Positions 35,125 through 46,958 of a stretch of DNA of 64,000 nucleotides are shown one piece after another. How positions within the stretch are numbered: the stretch's first letter is position 1; each line of letters begins with the position of its first letter. The notes under the pieces were generated by a model that searched no databases, was not told where the DNA came from, and saw nothing but the letters and a program-made list of their open reading frames with translations. Source of the DNA: Pseudidiomarina marina (GTDB lineage: Bacteria; Pseudomonadota; Gammaproteobacteria; Enterobacterales; Alteromonadaceae); assembly GCF_003987045.1 (NCBI RefSeq), contig NZ_PIPZ01000002.1:496001-560000 (forward strand). The letters are read 5' to 3'. The position numbers and the translations under genes were made by a program.

Positions 35125-37566
35125 TTACTCCTTATCTTCCGACTTATCGTCTTCTGACTTTAGCTTTGTTTTCGCATCTTGCATGATGTCACGCGAGACG
35201 TGGTCTGTCGTACGCTGCCATTTATAAGCTTCAATGCGAGACTTCATAATGCGGCGAGGATAATAGTTATTTTCAATATCGACATCCGCCGTTTCCCAAT
35301 TTGGATCGACAGCAAATTCAGTCACTTCTTTCTCAGTCACAATTAGCTTACTGACCGATTTCGCATTACGGCGCCAAATTTCAGCCGGAATATACATATC
35401 CTCTTTGCTGCCATCAGCATAGGTCATTTGCAACAAAATAGGCATAACCAAGCCGCCGACGTTATTAAAGTCTAAAACATAGTAGTTTTTATCTTCGGCA
35501 ATGGCGCGATCAAATACACGGCGCTCCCATGGCTCTAATTTTTCGAGGAAGCTTTGATACGCATTACGTTGCTTGTTAGTAACGGTAAAACGATCGTTTT
35601 CATCATGAAAATCGCGGATATTTGGGTTCTTTTCAACCCAAGTTTTGCGACCTTCCGCTTCGTTGCGCTGCACAAACAATGAGGTTGGCTTGTTGGCTTC
35701 CTCTTGGCGACGACGTTCCCAATCAATGTCTGGGTTTTCAGTATCAAGTTGTAACTGATAGACACGATCTAAACTGATATCGACGTGATCAGTCGAGTAG
35801 AACCAGCCACGCCAGAACCAATCGAGATCAACACCAGACGCTTCTTCCATAGTACGGAAAAAGTCTGATGGCGTTGGACGTTTAAATGCCCAGCGCTGCG
35901 CGTATTCTTTGAAAGCGAAATCGAATAATTCACGACCCAAGATAACTTCGCGCAAAATGTTTAACGCTGCCGCCGGCTTGGTATACGCATTTGGGCCCAA
36001 ATTTAAAACGCTATCCGATTGCGTCATAATCGGTACTTGGTTGGTCGATTTCATGTAGTCCACTATTGAACGTGGTTCTACGCCCCAAGGAATTGTCGGA
36101 TCCCATTCACGTCCAGCAACACCATCTAGAAAGCTATTTAAGCCTTCATCCATCCAGGTCCACTGACGTTCATCTGAGTTCACAATCATTGGGAAATAAA
36201 TATGCCCAATTTCGTGAATAACCACGCCAATCAAGAAACGTTTTTCAGACAAGCTGTACGTGCGGCTTCCATCGTCCTGTAAAACAGTACGCGGGCCGTT
36301 AAACGTGATCATTGGATATTCCATACCGCCCACTGGGCCATTGACTGACTGTGACGTTGGGTACGGGTAATCAAACGAGAAACGCGAGTAAACTTCCATG
36401 GTGTGAATCACGGATGCTGTTGAGTATTTCTCCCACAGCTCACCACCTTCTTTCGGGTAAAATGACATGGCCATAACGAGTGGCTGCACATCGCCACCTT
36501 GCTGATAACCTTGAGCATCCCAAATAAATTTACGCGACGATGCCCAAGCAAAATCACGTACGTTTTCAGCCTCAAACTTCCAGACTTTCCGTTTATCTGT
36601 ACCTTCTTTCTCGTTCTCAAGCGCTTCTTCTGGCGTTACTACGAATACTGGCTTATCGGCATCTTTAGCTTCTTCAAGGCGTTTACGTTGCGTTGGGGTT
36701 AATACCGCGCGTTCATTTTTCAATACGCCTGTTGAAGACACGATATGATCAGCTGGTACATCAATTTCAACGCTGTAATCGCCGAATTCTAAGGTGAATT
36801 CACCGCTACCTAAGAACTCTTTATTGGTCCAAGCTTCATAGTCCGTAAAAGCAACAACGCGCGGGAACCATTGCGCCATTAAGAAAATATCATTACCGCC
36901 TTCACGAGCATCATCTGGAAAATGCTCATAACCTGAGCGTGCACCAACCGCATCTTCTTCAACAATGTTAAAGCCAAAGTCAATTCCTAACTCGGTTTTT
37001 TGCCCTGGTTTGAGTGGAGTCGGCAAATCAACACGCATGTTGGTACCAACAATCACAAAGTCGAGATCATTATTTCCATTCGCAACTCGCTTAATGTTAA
37101 AGCCAAGCTCGTTGTCGGCCATAAATTGTTGGCGGCGTAGCTGATTCAGCGAAATACGTGCTGGTTTATCAACACCTCCCAAGCTGACATCTGGCTTGCT
37201 ATTAAACGTAGCGGTGCGCTCAGCCATCGAGTCCGAACGAAAAATATTCTGATCTAAATGAACCCAGATATATTTAAGGGTATACGGCGAGTTATTGTGA
37301 TATTGAATGGTTTGTTGTGCGTCGATACGGCGCTTATCTTCATCCAAACGCACTTTAATGTTGTAGTCTGCTTGCTGTTGCCAATATTTTTCACCTGGCT
37401 CACCCGCTGCGTTACGGTAGACGTTTGGGGTTGGTAACACTTCATCAAGCTGACGAAATTTATCAACAAAAGACCCTTTGGTTTGCGACACAGCCGAGGC
37501 TTCGGCTAGGTTTAACGACATAGATGCGACAAATCCCGTCGCAATCAAAATAAATGATTTTTTCAT
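35125..37566 (-). CDS. M1-family metallopeptidase (secreted)
   Basis: A large zinc aminopeptidase-like protein, 813 residues, with a signal peptide (SFILIATGFVASMSLNLAEA). The catalytic site HEIGH lies near residue 457, followed after 18 residues by the third zinc ligand in DEGLNSF (HExxH-x18-E). An N-terminal beta domain (IDAQQTIQYHNNSPYTLKYIWVHLDQN) precedes it, with GPVGGMEYPMITF at the position of the usual GAMEN exopeptidase loop, here GGMEY. The C-terminal 200 residues are charged. It probably degrades peptides in the periplasm. It heads the minus-strand group that includes the DUF6702 gene. Confidence 0.92.
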   Translation of the reverse strand: MKKSFILIATGFVASMSLNLAEASAVSQTKGSFVDKFRQLDEVLPTPNVYRNAAGEPGEKYWQQQADYNIKVRLDEDKRRIDAQQTIQYHNNSPYTLKYIWVHLDQNIFRSDSMAERTATFNSKPDVSLGGVDKPARISLNQLRRQQFMADNELGFNIKRVANGNNDLDFVIVGTNMRVDLPTPLKPGQKTELGIDFGFNIVEEDAVGARSGYEHFPDDAREGGNDIFLMAQWFPRVVAFTDYEAWTNKEFLGSGEFTLEFGDYSVEIDVPADHIVSSTGVLKNERAVLTPTQRKRLEEAKDADKPVFVVTPEEALENEKEGTDKRKVWKFEAENVRDFAWASSRKFIWDAQGYQQGGDVQPLVMAMSFYPKEGGELWEKYSTASVIHTMEVYSRFSFDYPYPTSQSVNGPVGGMEYPMITFNGPRTVLQDDGSRTYSLSEKRFLIGVVIHEIGHIYFPMIVNSDERQWTWMDEGLNSFLDGVAGREWDPTIPWGVEPRSIVDYMKSTNQVPIMTQSDSVLNLGPNAYTKPAAALNILREVILGRELFDFAFKEYAQRWAFKRPTPSDFFRTMEEASGVDLDWFWRGWFYSTDHVDISLDRVYQLQLDTENPDIDWERRRQEEANKPTSLFVQRNEAEGRKTWVEKNPNIRDFHDENDRFTVTNKQRNAYQSFLEKLEPWERRVFDRAIAEDKNYYVLDFNNVGGLVMPILLQMTYADGSKEDMYIPAEIWRRNAKSVSKLIVTEKEVTEFAVDPNWETADVDIENNYYPRRIMKSRIEAYKWQRTTDHVSRDIMQDAKTKLKSEDDKSEDKE

Positions 37567-37766
37567 TAGTTATTCTCTATATGTAGGCGCGCACGACGTT
37601 ACTTTAACAACTTCACGGTACTAGCTCCATTGCATTGACAGGTAAAATCCTGTTGTTTGTCGCTTTCTTTGGTTTTTCAAGCCTTGTCATGCCATTAAAA
37701 ATAGTGCAACAATCAATCCATCTTTCGTGTTTTTGAATCTTAAAAACAAACTCGAGGAAAAATTTC

Positions 37767-39170
37767 GTGAAAACGAGCGCCTATGTGCTCCTGTTCCTTT
37801 TTTGGATAGGCACATTTTATGCAGCAAACATTATGGCTTTCGCGGAATTTATCAGCCTCTGGTACATGCCTGCGGGAGTTTCCATTGCCGGATTCTTAAT
37901 CTTCGGTAAACGCGCTTTCATCCCTATATTTCTTGCCGTATTTTTCGTGTCTTTTCGATTCGCAGAACAATTTGAGCAAGGCTTTGACCCTGCGCATCTT
38001 GCATCGGCGACCCTCTTCGCTCTTGCTCATACTGTCCCTTACGGCCTCGGTGGATTATTAGCACGACACTGGCTAAGCCACTTTGCTCAACATGGTTTGC
38101 CACAACGTATTATCGGATTACTCGTTATTTATGCACTTGCCGCGTTACTTGCTGCATTATCTGGTTTGATGGTGTGGGAATTCACGACAGAAACGAACAG
38201 TGGTATTTTGGAAGAAGGTTGGTTTGCTTGGTGGCTCGGCGACTTGGTTGGGGTGATGGTTATCGCGCCATTAATGTGCCTCATTCTGCCAAGATTTTCT
38301 CGTAAACGGCTGCCATGGCTTGATGAATTCTATGCCCACGACCGTAGGCTTCGCGCTGATTTAAAACCCTTTTTATTAAAACTGATTGTCGCTGTTTCGG
38401 CAGTTATCGGAATTCTCATTCTCGACAGTAAAATAACGCATCCTGGTGTCGCCTATTTCGTATTTTTTGTCAGTATTCCACAACTTTGGATTGTATTAAC
38501 TGAACGAACTTCTTATGCAACAGCCAGTTTGGTCACTATCACAGTTTTTATGGCCTTTGGTGTCGGTGTATTCGATGTTACCGATCAATCAATAACATAC
38601 CAATTTGCCCTATATATCACCGCAGCCATTTCGTACTTTGCTGTATCTATTCCGGCTCTTATGCAACGCAACAATCAATTGGCCGAGCTAAGTATGCTCG
38701 ACTTATTAACCGATTTACCGACCAAATGGCTATTTAAATCGTTGGTCACCCAAGTCGTGAAATCTTCTCGACCCAATCAGAATCATTGCATCGCGTTGTA
38801 CAATCTGGATAACTTCAAAAAAATAAATGACGAATACGGTCAAACGACCGGCGATGAAGTACTTCGACAATCGTCGCAAATTATCAAAAATGAACTTCGC
38901 GACAGTGAACTTTTATGCCGCTGTGAGCAAGATACCTTTGTGGTGTTCCTCCCTAATTTAGATATTGAAGAGGCAACAAAACGCGCAAACGAGCTTCGCC
39001 ATAAGCTCCCAGTACTCCATATCGACGATTTAATTTTACCAATACGTGGCAGCTTTGGTGTTGCCCAAGTACAATTTGGTGAAAGTATTGATAAAACCGT
39101 TGAGCGCGCAACTCGCGCTTTACAACAAGCAAAACTGGAGGGTCGCAATAAAGTCGTGGCCATCAGTTAA
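37767..39170 (+). CDS. MASE1 membrane sensor with degenerate GGDEF domain
   Basis: 467 residues. Residues 1-300 hold about eight membrane helices of MASE1 type (FISLWYMPAGVSIAGFLIFGKRAFIPIFLAVFFVS, GDLVGVMVIAPLMCLILP). The C-terminal 165 residues are a GGDEF-type fold (DLLTDLPTKWLFKSL, LYNLDNFKKINDEYGQTTGDEVLR). The active-site loop reads RCEQDTFVVFLP, so GGDEF is EQDTF: the catalytic glycines and the metal-binding Glu are lost, and diguanylate cyclase activity is unlikely. The start is GTG with GAGGA. It lies 11 nt before mioC, on the left flank of oriC. Confidence 0.9.
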   Translation: MKTSAYVLLFLFWIGTFYAANIMAFAEFISLWYMPAGVSIAGFLIFGKRAFIPIFLAVFFVSFRFAEQFEQGFDPAHLASATLFALAHTVPYGLGGLLARHWLSHFAQHGLPQRIIGLLVIYALAALLAALSGLMVWEFTTETNSGILEEGWFAWWLGDLVGVMVIAPLMCLILPRFSRKRLPWLDEFYAHDRRLRADLKPFLLKLIVAVSAVIGILILDSKITHPGVAYFVFFVSIPQLWIVLTERTSYATASLVTITVFMAFGVGVFDVTDQSITYQFALYITAAISYFAVSIPALMQRNNQLAELSMLDLLTDLPTKWLFKSLVTQVVKSSRPNQNHCIALYNLDNFKKINDEYGQTTGDEVLRQSSQIIKNELRDSELLCRCEQDTFVVFLPNLDIEEATKRANELRHKLPVLHIDDLILPIRGSFGVAQVQFGESIDKTVERATRALQQAKLEGRNKVVAIS

Positions 39171-39181
39171 GAGAGCCAACT

Positions 39182-39631
39182 ATGCAAACTATCGACATCC
39201 TTGTTGCAACCACTTCTGGCAATACCGAATATCTTGCTGATCAACTATCAACTCAACTTCAAGAAGCCGGCTACAGCACCACCCTTCATTACGAACCAGA
39301 CTACTCTGATCTAATGGAAAGCCTGACTGAACAGTCGGTCTGGCTTTGCTGTGTGGCAAGCCATGGTGCCGGTGAATACGCTGATTCCATGCTTAATTTT
39401 GCAGAGGAACTGCACACTCATAAACCTCAGCTTTCCGGCCTTCGTTACGGTGTTATTGCTGTTGGTGATAGCTGCTACGATACATTCTGCGCCGCAGGTC
39501 GTGATTGTGACGCCATGCTAGCAATTTTAGGTGCAAAACGACTGATCACACACCTAGAAATTGATATGTCACAAGACGATCCGGACGAAAAATCATCAAC
39601 ATGGCTGCATTCTTTTATCCAATTACTGTGA
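39182..39631 (+). CDS. mioC: Flavodoxin-like protein MioC
   Basis: FMN-binding flavodoxin-type protein. The 149 residues show the phosphate-binding loop TTSGNTEYLAD, the FMN-contact regions SHGAGEYADS and VGDSCYDTFCAAG. It is adjacent to oriC and transcribed into it, as in E. coli, where mioC transcription crosses the origin. The last codons overlap a near-consensus DnaA box (39627-39635). Confidence 0.94.
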   Translation: MQTIDILVATTSGNTEYLADQLSTQLQEAGYSTTLHYEPDYSDLMESLTEQSVWLCCVASHGAGEYADSMLNFAEELHTHKPQLSGLRYGVIAVGDSCYDTFCAAGRDCDAMLAILGAKRLITHLEIDMSQDDPDEKSSTWLHSFIQLL

Positions 39632-39993
39632 ATAGTCGTTGTATAAGATCGGTTAAAGTCTGTTTATATCCACTTAATAATTCTGTGAATAACTTCACCT
39701 GTGTATAACTCGCTAGGTTATCCACCGTTTGATCACCGAAAGGATCATGATCTGATCACATCTTTACCGATCGTTCTGATCCTTGCCTCATATAGCGTTG
39801 CGATGGTTATCCACAAAAATCTCAACACTAATAAGAATAGAAATAAAAGATCAAAAAAAAAGATCTTAATTTATTAATTAGATCCTTTACCAATTCGGGA
39901 CTAAAATTTAACCGTTTTGATCTTGACTAAATCAGGTTAAAATAACCGGCTACGTTCTACATTCACGCAGAGTTAATTCTAGGATCGCAAAGT
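39632..39993. other. oriC: Chromosomal replication origin (oriC)
   Basis: The 362-nt non-coding region between mioC and mnmG. DnaA boxes: TTATCCACA at 39807-39815 (perfect), TTATTCACA at 39684-39692 (minus), TTATACACA at 39700-39708 (minus), TTATCCACC at 39718-39726 (one mismatch) and CTATTCACA at 39627-39635 (minus). Twelve GATC sites occur (39647, 39731, 39743, 39749, 39754, 39769, 39778, 39849, 39862, 39881, 39919, 39983), far more than the one or two expected by chance, indicating Dam/SeqA control. An AT-rich stretch at about 39830-39912 with A-tract/GATC elements is the likely unwinding element. Gene context is exactly that of gammaproteobacterial origins. Confidence 0.93.
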
Positions 39994-41895
39994 ATGCCAA
40001 ACACCTCTTCTTACCATCAGCATTATGACGTGATCGTCATTGGTGGTGGACATGCAGGCACAGAAGCAGCGCTTGCCGCAGCTCGTATGGGCTGTAATAC
40101 GCTGTTACTGACACACAACATTGACACACTGGGTCAAATGTCGTGTAACCCAGCTATCGGTGGTATTGGTAAAGGGCATTTGGTTAAAGAGATTGATGCA
40201 CTTGGCGGTGCAATGGCACATGCAGCGGATCTCGCTGGTATTCAATTTCGTACATTAAATTCCTCAAAAGGTCCTGCCGTTCGTGCCACACGAGCTCAAG
40301 CCGATCGTGCGTTATACAAAGCGGCCATTCGGCATATGTTAGAAAACCAACCCAACTTGAGTTTGTTTCAGCAAGCTTGTGATGATCTGATCGTCGAAAA
40401 CGATCGCGTGGTTGGTGTTGTTACCCAAATGGGATTGAAATTCTCTGCAAAAACCGTCGTATTAACTGTTGGAACCTTCCTTGGTGGTCAAATTCATATT
40501 GGTTTGAACAATTATCAAGGTGGTCGTGCTGGCGATCCTCCAGCCAACAACTTGGCGAAACGGTTACGTGAATTGCCGTTACGAGTGGATCGTTTAAAAA
40601 CCGGCACACCACCGCGTATCGATGCTAAAACTGTTGATTTCAGTGTCATGCAAGAACAACCCGGTGATACCCCAACACCAATATTTTCATTTATGGGATC
40701 ACAAGCTGATCATCCGCAGCAAATTTCGTGTTACATCACACACACCAATTTGCGCACACATGAAATTATTCATGGCGGTTTAGATCGTTCACCAATGTAT
40801 TCAGGTGTTATTGAAGGCGTAGGGCCTCGCTATTGTCCATCAATTGAAGACAAAGTAATGCGCTTTAGCGATAAAGATGCCCACCAAATTTTCGTTGAAC
40901 CTGAAGGTTTAAATACCAATGAACTTTATCCAAATGGTATTTCAACTAGTCTGCCATTTGATGTGCAAGTGGCTCTTGTGCGTTCAATAAAAGGTTTTGA
41001 AAATGCTCACATTACGCGCCCTGGTTATGCCATTGAGTATGACTATTTTGACCCGCGGGATTTGAAGCAAACACTCGAAACCAAGCATATTCATGGTTTA
41101 TTTTTCGCCGGCCAAATTAATGGCACAACCGGTTATGAAGAAGCGGGTGCTCAAGGCCTTGTGGCAGGTGCAAATGCTGCACTGCAAGTACAGGATAAAG
41201 AGGGTTGGGCACCGCGGCGCGACCAATCATACATGGGCGTATTGATCGATGATCTAAGTACGTTAGGCACAAAAGAGCCTTATCGTATGTTCACTTCACG
41301 CGCTGAATATCGTTTGTTATTGCGAGAAGACAATGCCGATATGCGGCTAACGGAAACCGGTCGTCAGCTTGGTTTAGTTGACGATACACGATGGGCTGCA
41401 TTCAACGCTAAGATGGAAGCCATCGAACAAGAACAGCAACGTTTGCGAACCACTTGGATCCACAAAGATCATCCAGCTGTGGCACAAGTCAATGCGTTAG
41501 TAAAAACACCAATTACCCGTGAAGTGAATGGTGAAGAACTCCTGCGTCGACCAGAAATTACCTATGCCGATTTAATGAAAATTGAGAGTATAGGACCAGG
41601 CTTAACTGATGAAAAAGCGGCCGAGCAAGTTGAAATTCAAACCAAGTACGCAGGCTATATAGCGCGTCAGCAAGACGAAATAGCGAAGCAGCAACGTCAT
41701 GAAAATACACAGTTGCCACATAATTTTGATTACGCGACTATCAAAGGATTGTCCAATGAAGTGGTTGCGAAGCTAAATCAACATCAACCTGAAACAGTGG
41801 GCAAAGCATCGCGAATTTCAGGTATTACCCCGGCAGCTATTTCGATGTTGTTGGTACACTTAAAAAAACAAGGACTGTTGCGTAAAAGCGCTTAA
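39994..41895 (+). CDS. mnmG: tRNA uridine-5-carboxymethylaminomethyl synthase subunit MnmG (GidA)
   Basis: FAD-dependent enzyme that with MnmE modifies U34 of certain tRNAs. The 633 residues match E. coli MnmG along the whole length: the FAD motif [66 protein letters not shown] and C-terminal [23 protein letters not shown]. It is the first gene right of oriC and 3 nt before rsmG. Confidence 0.98.
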   Translation: MPNTSSYHQHYDVIVIGGGHAGTEAALAAARMGCNTLLLTHNIDTLGQMSCNPAIGGIGKGHLVKEIDALGGAMAHAADLAGIQFRTLNSSKGPAVRATRAQADRALYKAAIRHMLENQPNLSLFQQACDDLIVENDRVVGVVTQMGLKFSAKTVVLTVGTFLGGQIHIGLNNYQGGRAGDPPANNLAKRLRELPLRVDRLKTGTPPRIDAKTVDFSVMQEQPGDTPTPIFSFMGSQADHPQQISCYITHTNLRTHEIIHGGLDRSPMYSGVIEGVGPRYCPSIEDKVMRFSDKDAHQIFVEPEGLNTNELYPNGISTSLPFDVQVALVRSIKGFENAHITRPGYAIEYDYFDPRDLKQTLETKHIHGLFFAGQINGTTGYEEAGAQGLVAGANAALQVQDKEGWAPRRDQSYMGVLIDDLSTLGTKEPYRMFTSRAEYRLLLREDNADMRLTETGRQLGLVDDTRWAAFNAKMEAIEQEQQRLRTTWIHKDHPAVAQVNALVKTPITREVNGEELLRRPEITYADLMKIESIGPGLTDEKAAEQVEIQTKYAGYIARQQDEIAKQQRHENTQLPHNFDYATIKGLSNEVVAKLNQHQPETVGKASRISGITPAAISMLLVHLKKQGLLRKSA

Positions 41896-41898
41896 CTC

Positions 41899-42519
41899 AT
41901 GCTGTCACAATTAAAACAATTACTCGCTCAAACAACGTTAGATATTACAGAATTGCAGCAACAACAACTGGTAAAGTTGGTTGAGTTGCTGCATAAATGG
42001 AATAAAGCTTATAACTTAACGTCGGTGCGTGACCCGCAACAAATGCTCAGCCGTCACATCATGGATAGCTTAGTAGTATTACCGCACTTACAAGGTCAGC
42101 GGTTTATTGATGTTGGCACGGGGCCTGGTCTTCCGGGTTTGCCATTGGCGATTACCGCGCCTGATAAAGAGTTTGTCTTGCTCGATAGTTTGGGTAAACG
42201 TATTCGATTTATTCGTCAGGTATGTCACGAATTAGATCTTAAGAATGTAACGGCTGTGCAAAGTCGTGTAGAAGACTATCAACCTGACCTAAAATTTGAT
42301 GGTGTGATAAGTAGAGCGTTTGCCTCGCTTGATGATATGCTGAGTTGGTGTGAACACTTGCCAAACGAACATGGTAAGTTTTATGCCTTAAAAGGCGTCT
42401 ACCCAGCGGCCGAATTAGAGCAATTACCGCCGCAATTTAATGTTGAAGATATTATTCGATTACAGGTTCCCGACGCCGAAGGCGAACGCCATTTGGTTAT
42501 AATAACAACGAGAGGTTAG
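41899..42519 (+). CDS. rsmG: 16S rRNA (guanine527-N7)-methyltransferase RsmG
   Basis: SAM-dependent methyltransferase of 16S rRNA G527. The 206 residues include [26 protein letters not shown], the SAM loop [32 protein letters not shown] and [11 protein letters not shown]. It is one gene downstream of mnmG; the stop lies 4 nt before parA. Confidence 0.97.
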   Translation: MLSQLKQLLAQTTLDITELQQQQLVKLVELLHKWNKAYNLTSVRDPQQMLSRHIMDSLVVLPHLQGQRFIDVGTGPGLPGLPLAITAPDKEFVLLDSLGKRIRFIRQVCHELDLKNVTAVQSRVEDYQPDLKFDGVISRAFASLDDMLSWCEHLPNEHGKFYALKGVYPAAELEQLPPQFNVEDIIRLQVPDAEGERHLVIITTRG

Positions 42520-42523
42520 TCCT

Positions 42524-43321
42524 GTGGGCAGAATTATTGCGATTGCCAACCAAAAAGGCGGCGTGGGCAAAACCACCACGGCGGTGAATTTAGCTGCATC
42601 CATGGCGGCAACACGTCGAAAAGTTTTACTCATTGATCTCGATCCGCAAGGCAACGCAACCATGGGGAGCGGTGTTGATAAATATGACGTTGAAAATACC
42701 GCCTACGAACTTTTGGTTGAGCAGAAGCCAGCGCAAGATGTCATTATTCGAGAAACCAACGGGAAATATCACTTAATTGCTGCCAATGGTGATACCACCG
42801 CTGCCGATATCAAATTAATGGAAGAGTTCGCTCGTGAACAACGCTTAGCAACAGCACTTAAGCCGGTTGTTGACCAATACGATTTTATTTTTATCGATTG
42901 CCCACCTTCACTGAGCATGCTAACAGTGAACGCAATGGCGGCAGCTGATTCGGTTCTGGTGCCTATGCAGTGTGAGTACTTTGCACTCGAGGGGCTTACC
43001 GCTTTAATGGATACGATTGAGCGTCTTTCTGAGGCCGTAAACCCGCGCTTAACAATCGAGGGAATTCTGCGTACTATGTATGATCCGCGCAACAGACTTG
43101 CCAACGATGTATCCGAGCAGTTAAAAAATCACTTTGGCGAAAAAGTCTATCGCACGGTCATTCCACGAAACGTACGTTTAGCAGAAGCCCCAAGTTTTGG
43201 CTCGCCTGCAATGTATTACGATAAATCATCGGCGGGTGCAAAAGCTTATTTGGCGCTTGCTGGTGAATTGATACGCCGTGCTGAACAACAAAAAAAGGCC
43301 GAAGCAGCGGCTGAAGCTTAA
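42524..43321 (+). CDS. parA: Chromosome partitioning ATPase ParA (Soj)
   Basis: Walker-type ATPase that moves origin regions together with ParB. 265 residues with the deviant Walker A (ANQKGGVGKTTTAVNLA), FIFIDCPPSLSMLTVNAMAAAD and RTVIPRNVRLAEAPSFG. The start is GTG with AGAGG. It is coupled to rsmG upstream and parB downstream (14-nt gap). Confidence 0.97.
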   Translation: MGRIIAIANQKGGVGKTTTAVNLAASMAATRRKVLLIDLDPQGNATMGSGVDKYDVENTAYELLVEQKPAQDVIIRETNGKYHLIAANGDTTAADIKLMEEFAREQRLATALKPVVDQYDFIFIDCPPSLSMLTVNAMAAADSVLVPMQCEYFALEGLTALMDTIERLSEAVNPRLTIEGILRTMYDPRNRLANDVSEQLKNHFGEKVYRTVIPRNVRLAEAPSFGSPAMYYDKSSAGAKAYLALAGELIRRAEQQKKAEAAAEA

Positions 43322-43335
43322 GGAAAAAACGCTTT

Positions 43336-44238
43336 ATGTCTGCAAAAAAACGAGGACTTGGACGCGGTCTCGACGCGTTATTAACCACCAGCAAAACCGC
43401 TCGCGATAAAGAGCAACATGACGGTGCACCGGAAGTTGATTACAGCAAAGGTGAATTACAAAAGTTACCTATTGAGTGGTTGCAACCAGGTAAATACCAA
43501 CCTCGCAAAGACATGACACCTGAGGCGTTAGAAGATCTTGCTGCCTCAATTAAAGCCCAAGGTATTATTCAACCCATTGTGGTGCGTGAAGTTGCTCACG
43601 AAAAGTATGAAATTATAGCCGGTGAGCGACGTTGGCGCGCAGCTCAGATGGCACGTTTACAAGAAGTACCTTGCTTAATTAAATCAGTGCCAGATGAAGC
43701 GGCCGTTGCCATTGCATTAATAGAGAATATCCAGCGTGAAGATCTTAATGCGATGGAAGAAGCGACCGCGTTGCAACGCTTATTAACTGAATTCCAATTA
43801 ACCCATCAAGAAGTAGCAGATGCGGTTGGTAAATCGCGTGCAACTGTCACGAACTTGCTGCGCTTAAATAACTTACAGCAAGAAACGAAAACCTTGTTAG
43901 AACGCGGTGATATTGAATTAGGTCACGCCAAATTATTGCTCGCATTAGAGGGCGAACCACAGGCAGAAATTGCGCGTTTGATTGCCGCCAAAGGTATGAC
44001 GGTTCGAGAAGCTGAAAAAGTTGTCCGTCAAGCCTTAGAGCCGGCAAAGGAAAAGCCAGCAAAAGCACAGCCTGACGCAGATATTCAACGCTTAGAACAA
44101 CGTCTCAGCGAACGGCTTGGTGCCAATGTTGCGATCAATCATGGGCGCAAAGGAAAAGGTAAAGTTGTCATTAATTACAGCAGCTTAGATGAACTAGATG
44201 GCATACTCACCCACTTTCAGGTAGAACACGATAGTTAA
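43336..44238 (+). CDS. parB: Chromosome partitioning protein ParB (Spo0J)
   Basis: CTPase/DNA-binding clamp that loads at parS. 300 residues with the N-terminal ParA-interacting GRGLDAL motif, the nuclease-like box (GIIQPIVVREVAHEKYEIIAGERRWRAAQMA), ALIENIQREDLNAMEEA, the helix-turn-helix region (HQEVADAVGKSRATVTNLLRLNNL), and a dimerisation C-terminus. I found no parS (TGTTTCACGTGAAACA-like) in the window. Confidence 0.97.
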   Translation: MSAKKRGLGRGLDALLTTSKTARDKEQHDGAPEVDYSKGELQKLPIEWLQPGKYQPRKDMTPEALEDLAASIKAQGIIQPIVVREVAHEKYEIIAGERRWRAAQMARLQEVPCLIKSVPDEAAVAIALIENIQREDLNAMEEATALQRLLTEFQLTHQEVADAVGKSRATVTNLLRLNNLQQETKTLLERGDIELGHAKLLLALEGEPQAEIARLIAAKGMTVREAEKVVRQALEPAKEKPAKAQPDADIQRLEQRLSERLGANVAINHGRKGKGKVVINYSSLDELDGILTHFQVEHDS

Positions 44239-44252
44239 CCATCCCAATTTGT

Positions 44253-44280
44253 TTGCAATTCAACGCCAAATCTTTATACT
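44253..44280 (+). promoter_or_regulatory. Sigma-70 promoter for the atp operon
   Basis: TTGCAA, 16-nt spacer, TATACT, 32 nt before the atpI start and just after the parB stop. It is the only good sigma-70 match in the parB-atpI gap. Confidence 0.6.
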
Positions 44281-44311
44281 ATCGCGGGCTTTTAACCGAG
44301 GTTTTTAGCCC

Positions 44312-45581
<1,270 letters not shown>

Positions 45582-45598
45582 TTTTTGTTTTTATTTAG

Positions 45599-45874
<276 letters not shown>

Positions 45875-45921
45875 TAAGCCATTCAACTTTCGAACGATAG
45901 AACTTATAGGAGGGGGGGTTA

Positions 45922-46392
45922 ATGAATATAAACATGACCCTGATCGGAGAATTAATCGCGTTCATCGTCTTCGTACTGTTTTGTATGAAGTTCGTATGGC
46001 CTCCGCTAAATAATGCGATTGAAGCTCGTCAGAAGAAAATTGCTGATGGTCTTGCAGCCGGCGAACGTGCCGAAAAAGACTTAGAGCTTGCTCAGGCAAA
46101 AATTGCTGACGAACTGAAAGAAGCGAAAGCGCAAGCTGCTGAAATCATTGCTCAAGCGAAGAAACGCGCTGAGCAAACGGTTGAAGAAGGCAAGCAACGT
46201 GGTGAGACTGAGCGCGAAGCAATTATCGCCGCTGGTCACGCTGAAGTTGAAGCTGAACGCAATCGCTTACGCGAAGAATTGCGCAAGCAAGTAGCTGTAT
46301 TAGCTGTTGCTGGTGCAAGCAAAATCATCGAGCGTGAAATTGATAAAGACGCTCACAGTGACATCGTTGAAAAACTGGTCGCTGAACTCTAA
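45922..46392 (+). CDS. atpF: ATP synthase F0 subunit b
   Basis: Peripheral stalk, 156 residues: a single N-terminal membrane helix ([20 protein letters not shown], then CMKFVWPPL) and a long charged coiled coil. An unusually G-rich ribosome site (AGGAGGGGGGG) precedes the ATG. Its first 17 residues are echoed by the small gene at 54825. Confidence 0.97.
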   Translation: MNINMTLIGELIAFIVFVLFCMKFVWPPLNNAIEARQKKIADGLAAGERAEKDLELAQAKIADELKEAKAQAAEIIAQAKKRAEQTVEEGKQRGETEREAIIAAGHAEVEAERNRLREELRKQVAVLAVAGASKIIEREIDKDAHSDIVEKLVAEL

Positions 46393-46410
46393 CCAAAGGG
46401 GTTTGTGCAA

Positions 46411-46944
46411 ATGTCAGAATTGACTACGGTTGCTCGCCCCTATGCAAAAGCAGCTTTTGATTTTGCAGTAGAGAACGGCGCTATCGAAAAATGGCACGAA
46501 ATGTTGGCCTTTGCTGCTGCGGTAGCAAATGATGCCACCATGGCTATGTTTTTGAGCAGCGCCGAAACGCTAGAAAAGAAAGTTGAAGTTTTCATCAACG
46601 TATGTGGTGAGCAACTGGACGATAAAGCCCAGAATTTTGTTCGCGTTATGGCTGAAAATGGCCGTTTGAAAGCTTTATCTGCTGTGGTTGCGTTGTTCGC
46701 TGAACTGCGCGCCGACTACGAAAAAGAAATCGCTGTAGACGTAACTTCAGCGGTGAAATTGACGAAGAAACAGCAGGACAATCTAGCGAAAACGTTAGAA
46801 AAACGTTTTTCACGCAAAGTTAAGCTGAATTGCACTGTCGATGCAGCAATTGTCAGTGGCTTATACATTAAAGCCGGTGACACGGTAATCGACGGCACGG
46901 TGCGCGGCAAGTTAGATCGACTTGCACACGCACTGCAATCCTAA
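46411..46944 (+). CDS. atpH: ATP synthase F1 subunit delta
   Basis: Links the peripheral stalk to F1. 177 residues; [21 protein letters not shown] at the N-terminus and [29 protein letters not shown] at the C-terminus are diagnostic. ATG 46411 has AAAGGGG upstream. Confidence 0.97.
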   Translation: MSELTTVARPYAKAAFDFAVENGAIEKWHEMLAFAAAVANDATMAMFLSSAETLEKKVEVFINVCGEQLDDKAQNFVRVMAENGRLKALSAVVALFAELRADYEKEIAVDVTSAVKLTKKQQDNLAKTLEKRFSRKVKLNCTVDAAIVSGLYIKAGDTVIDGTVRGKLDRLAHALQS

Positions 46945-46958
46945 TTGGGGACTTGAGC

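Noticed and set aside
42524-44238. parS centromere near parAB
   Set aside because: No TGTTTCACGTGAAACA-like sequence was found here or elsewhere; the few CACGTG occurrences (for example near 25974 and 56518) lack the flanking arms.
45902-45922. G-rich stretch before atpF as a G-quadruplex or slippery regulatory element
   Set aside because: It is a single G run extending a normal Shine-Dalgarno site; nothing else supports a special structure.
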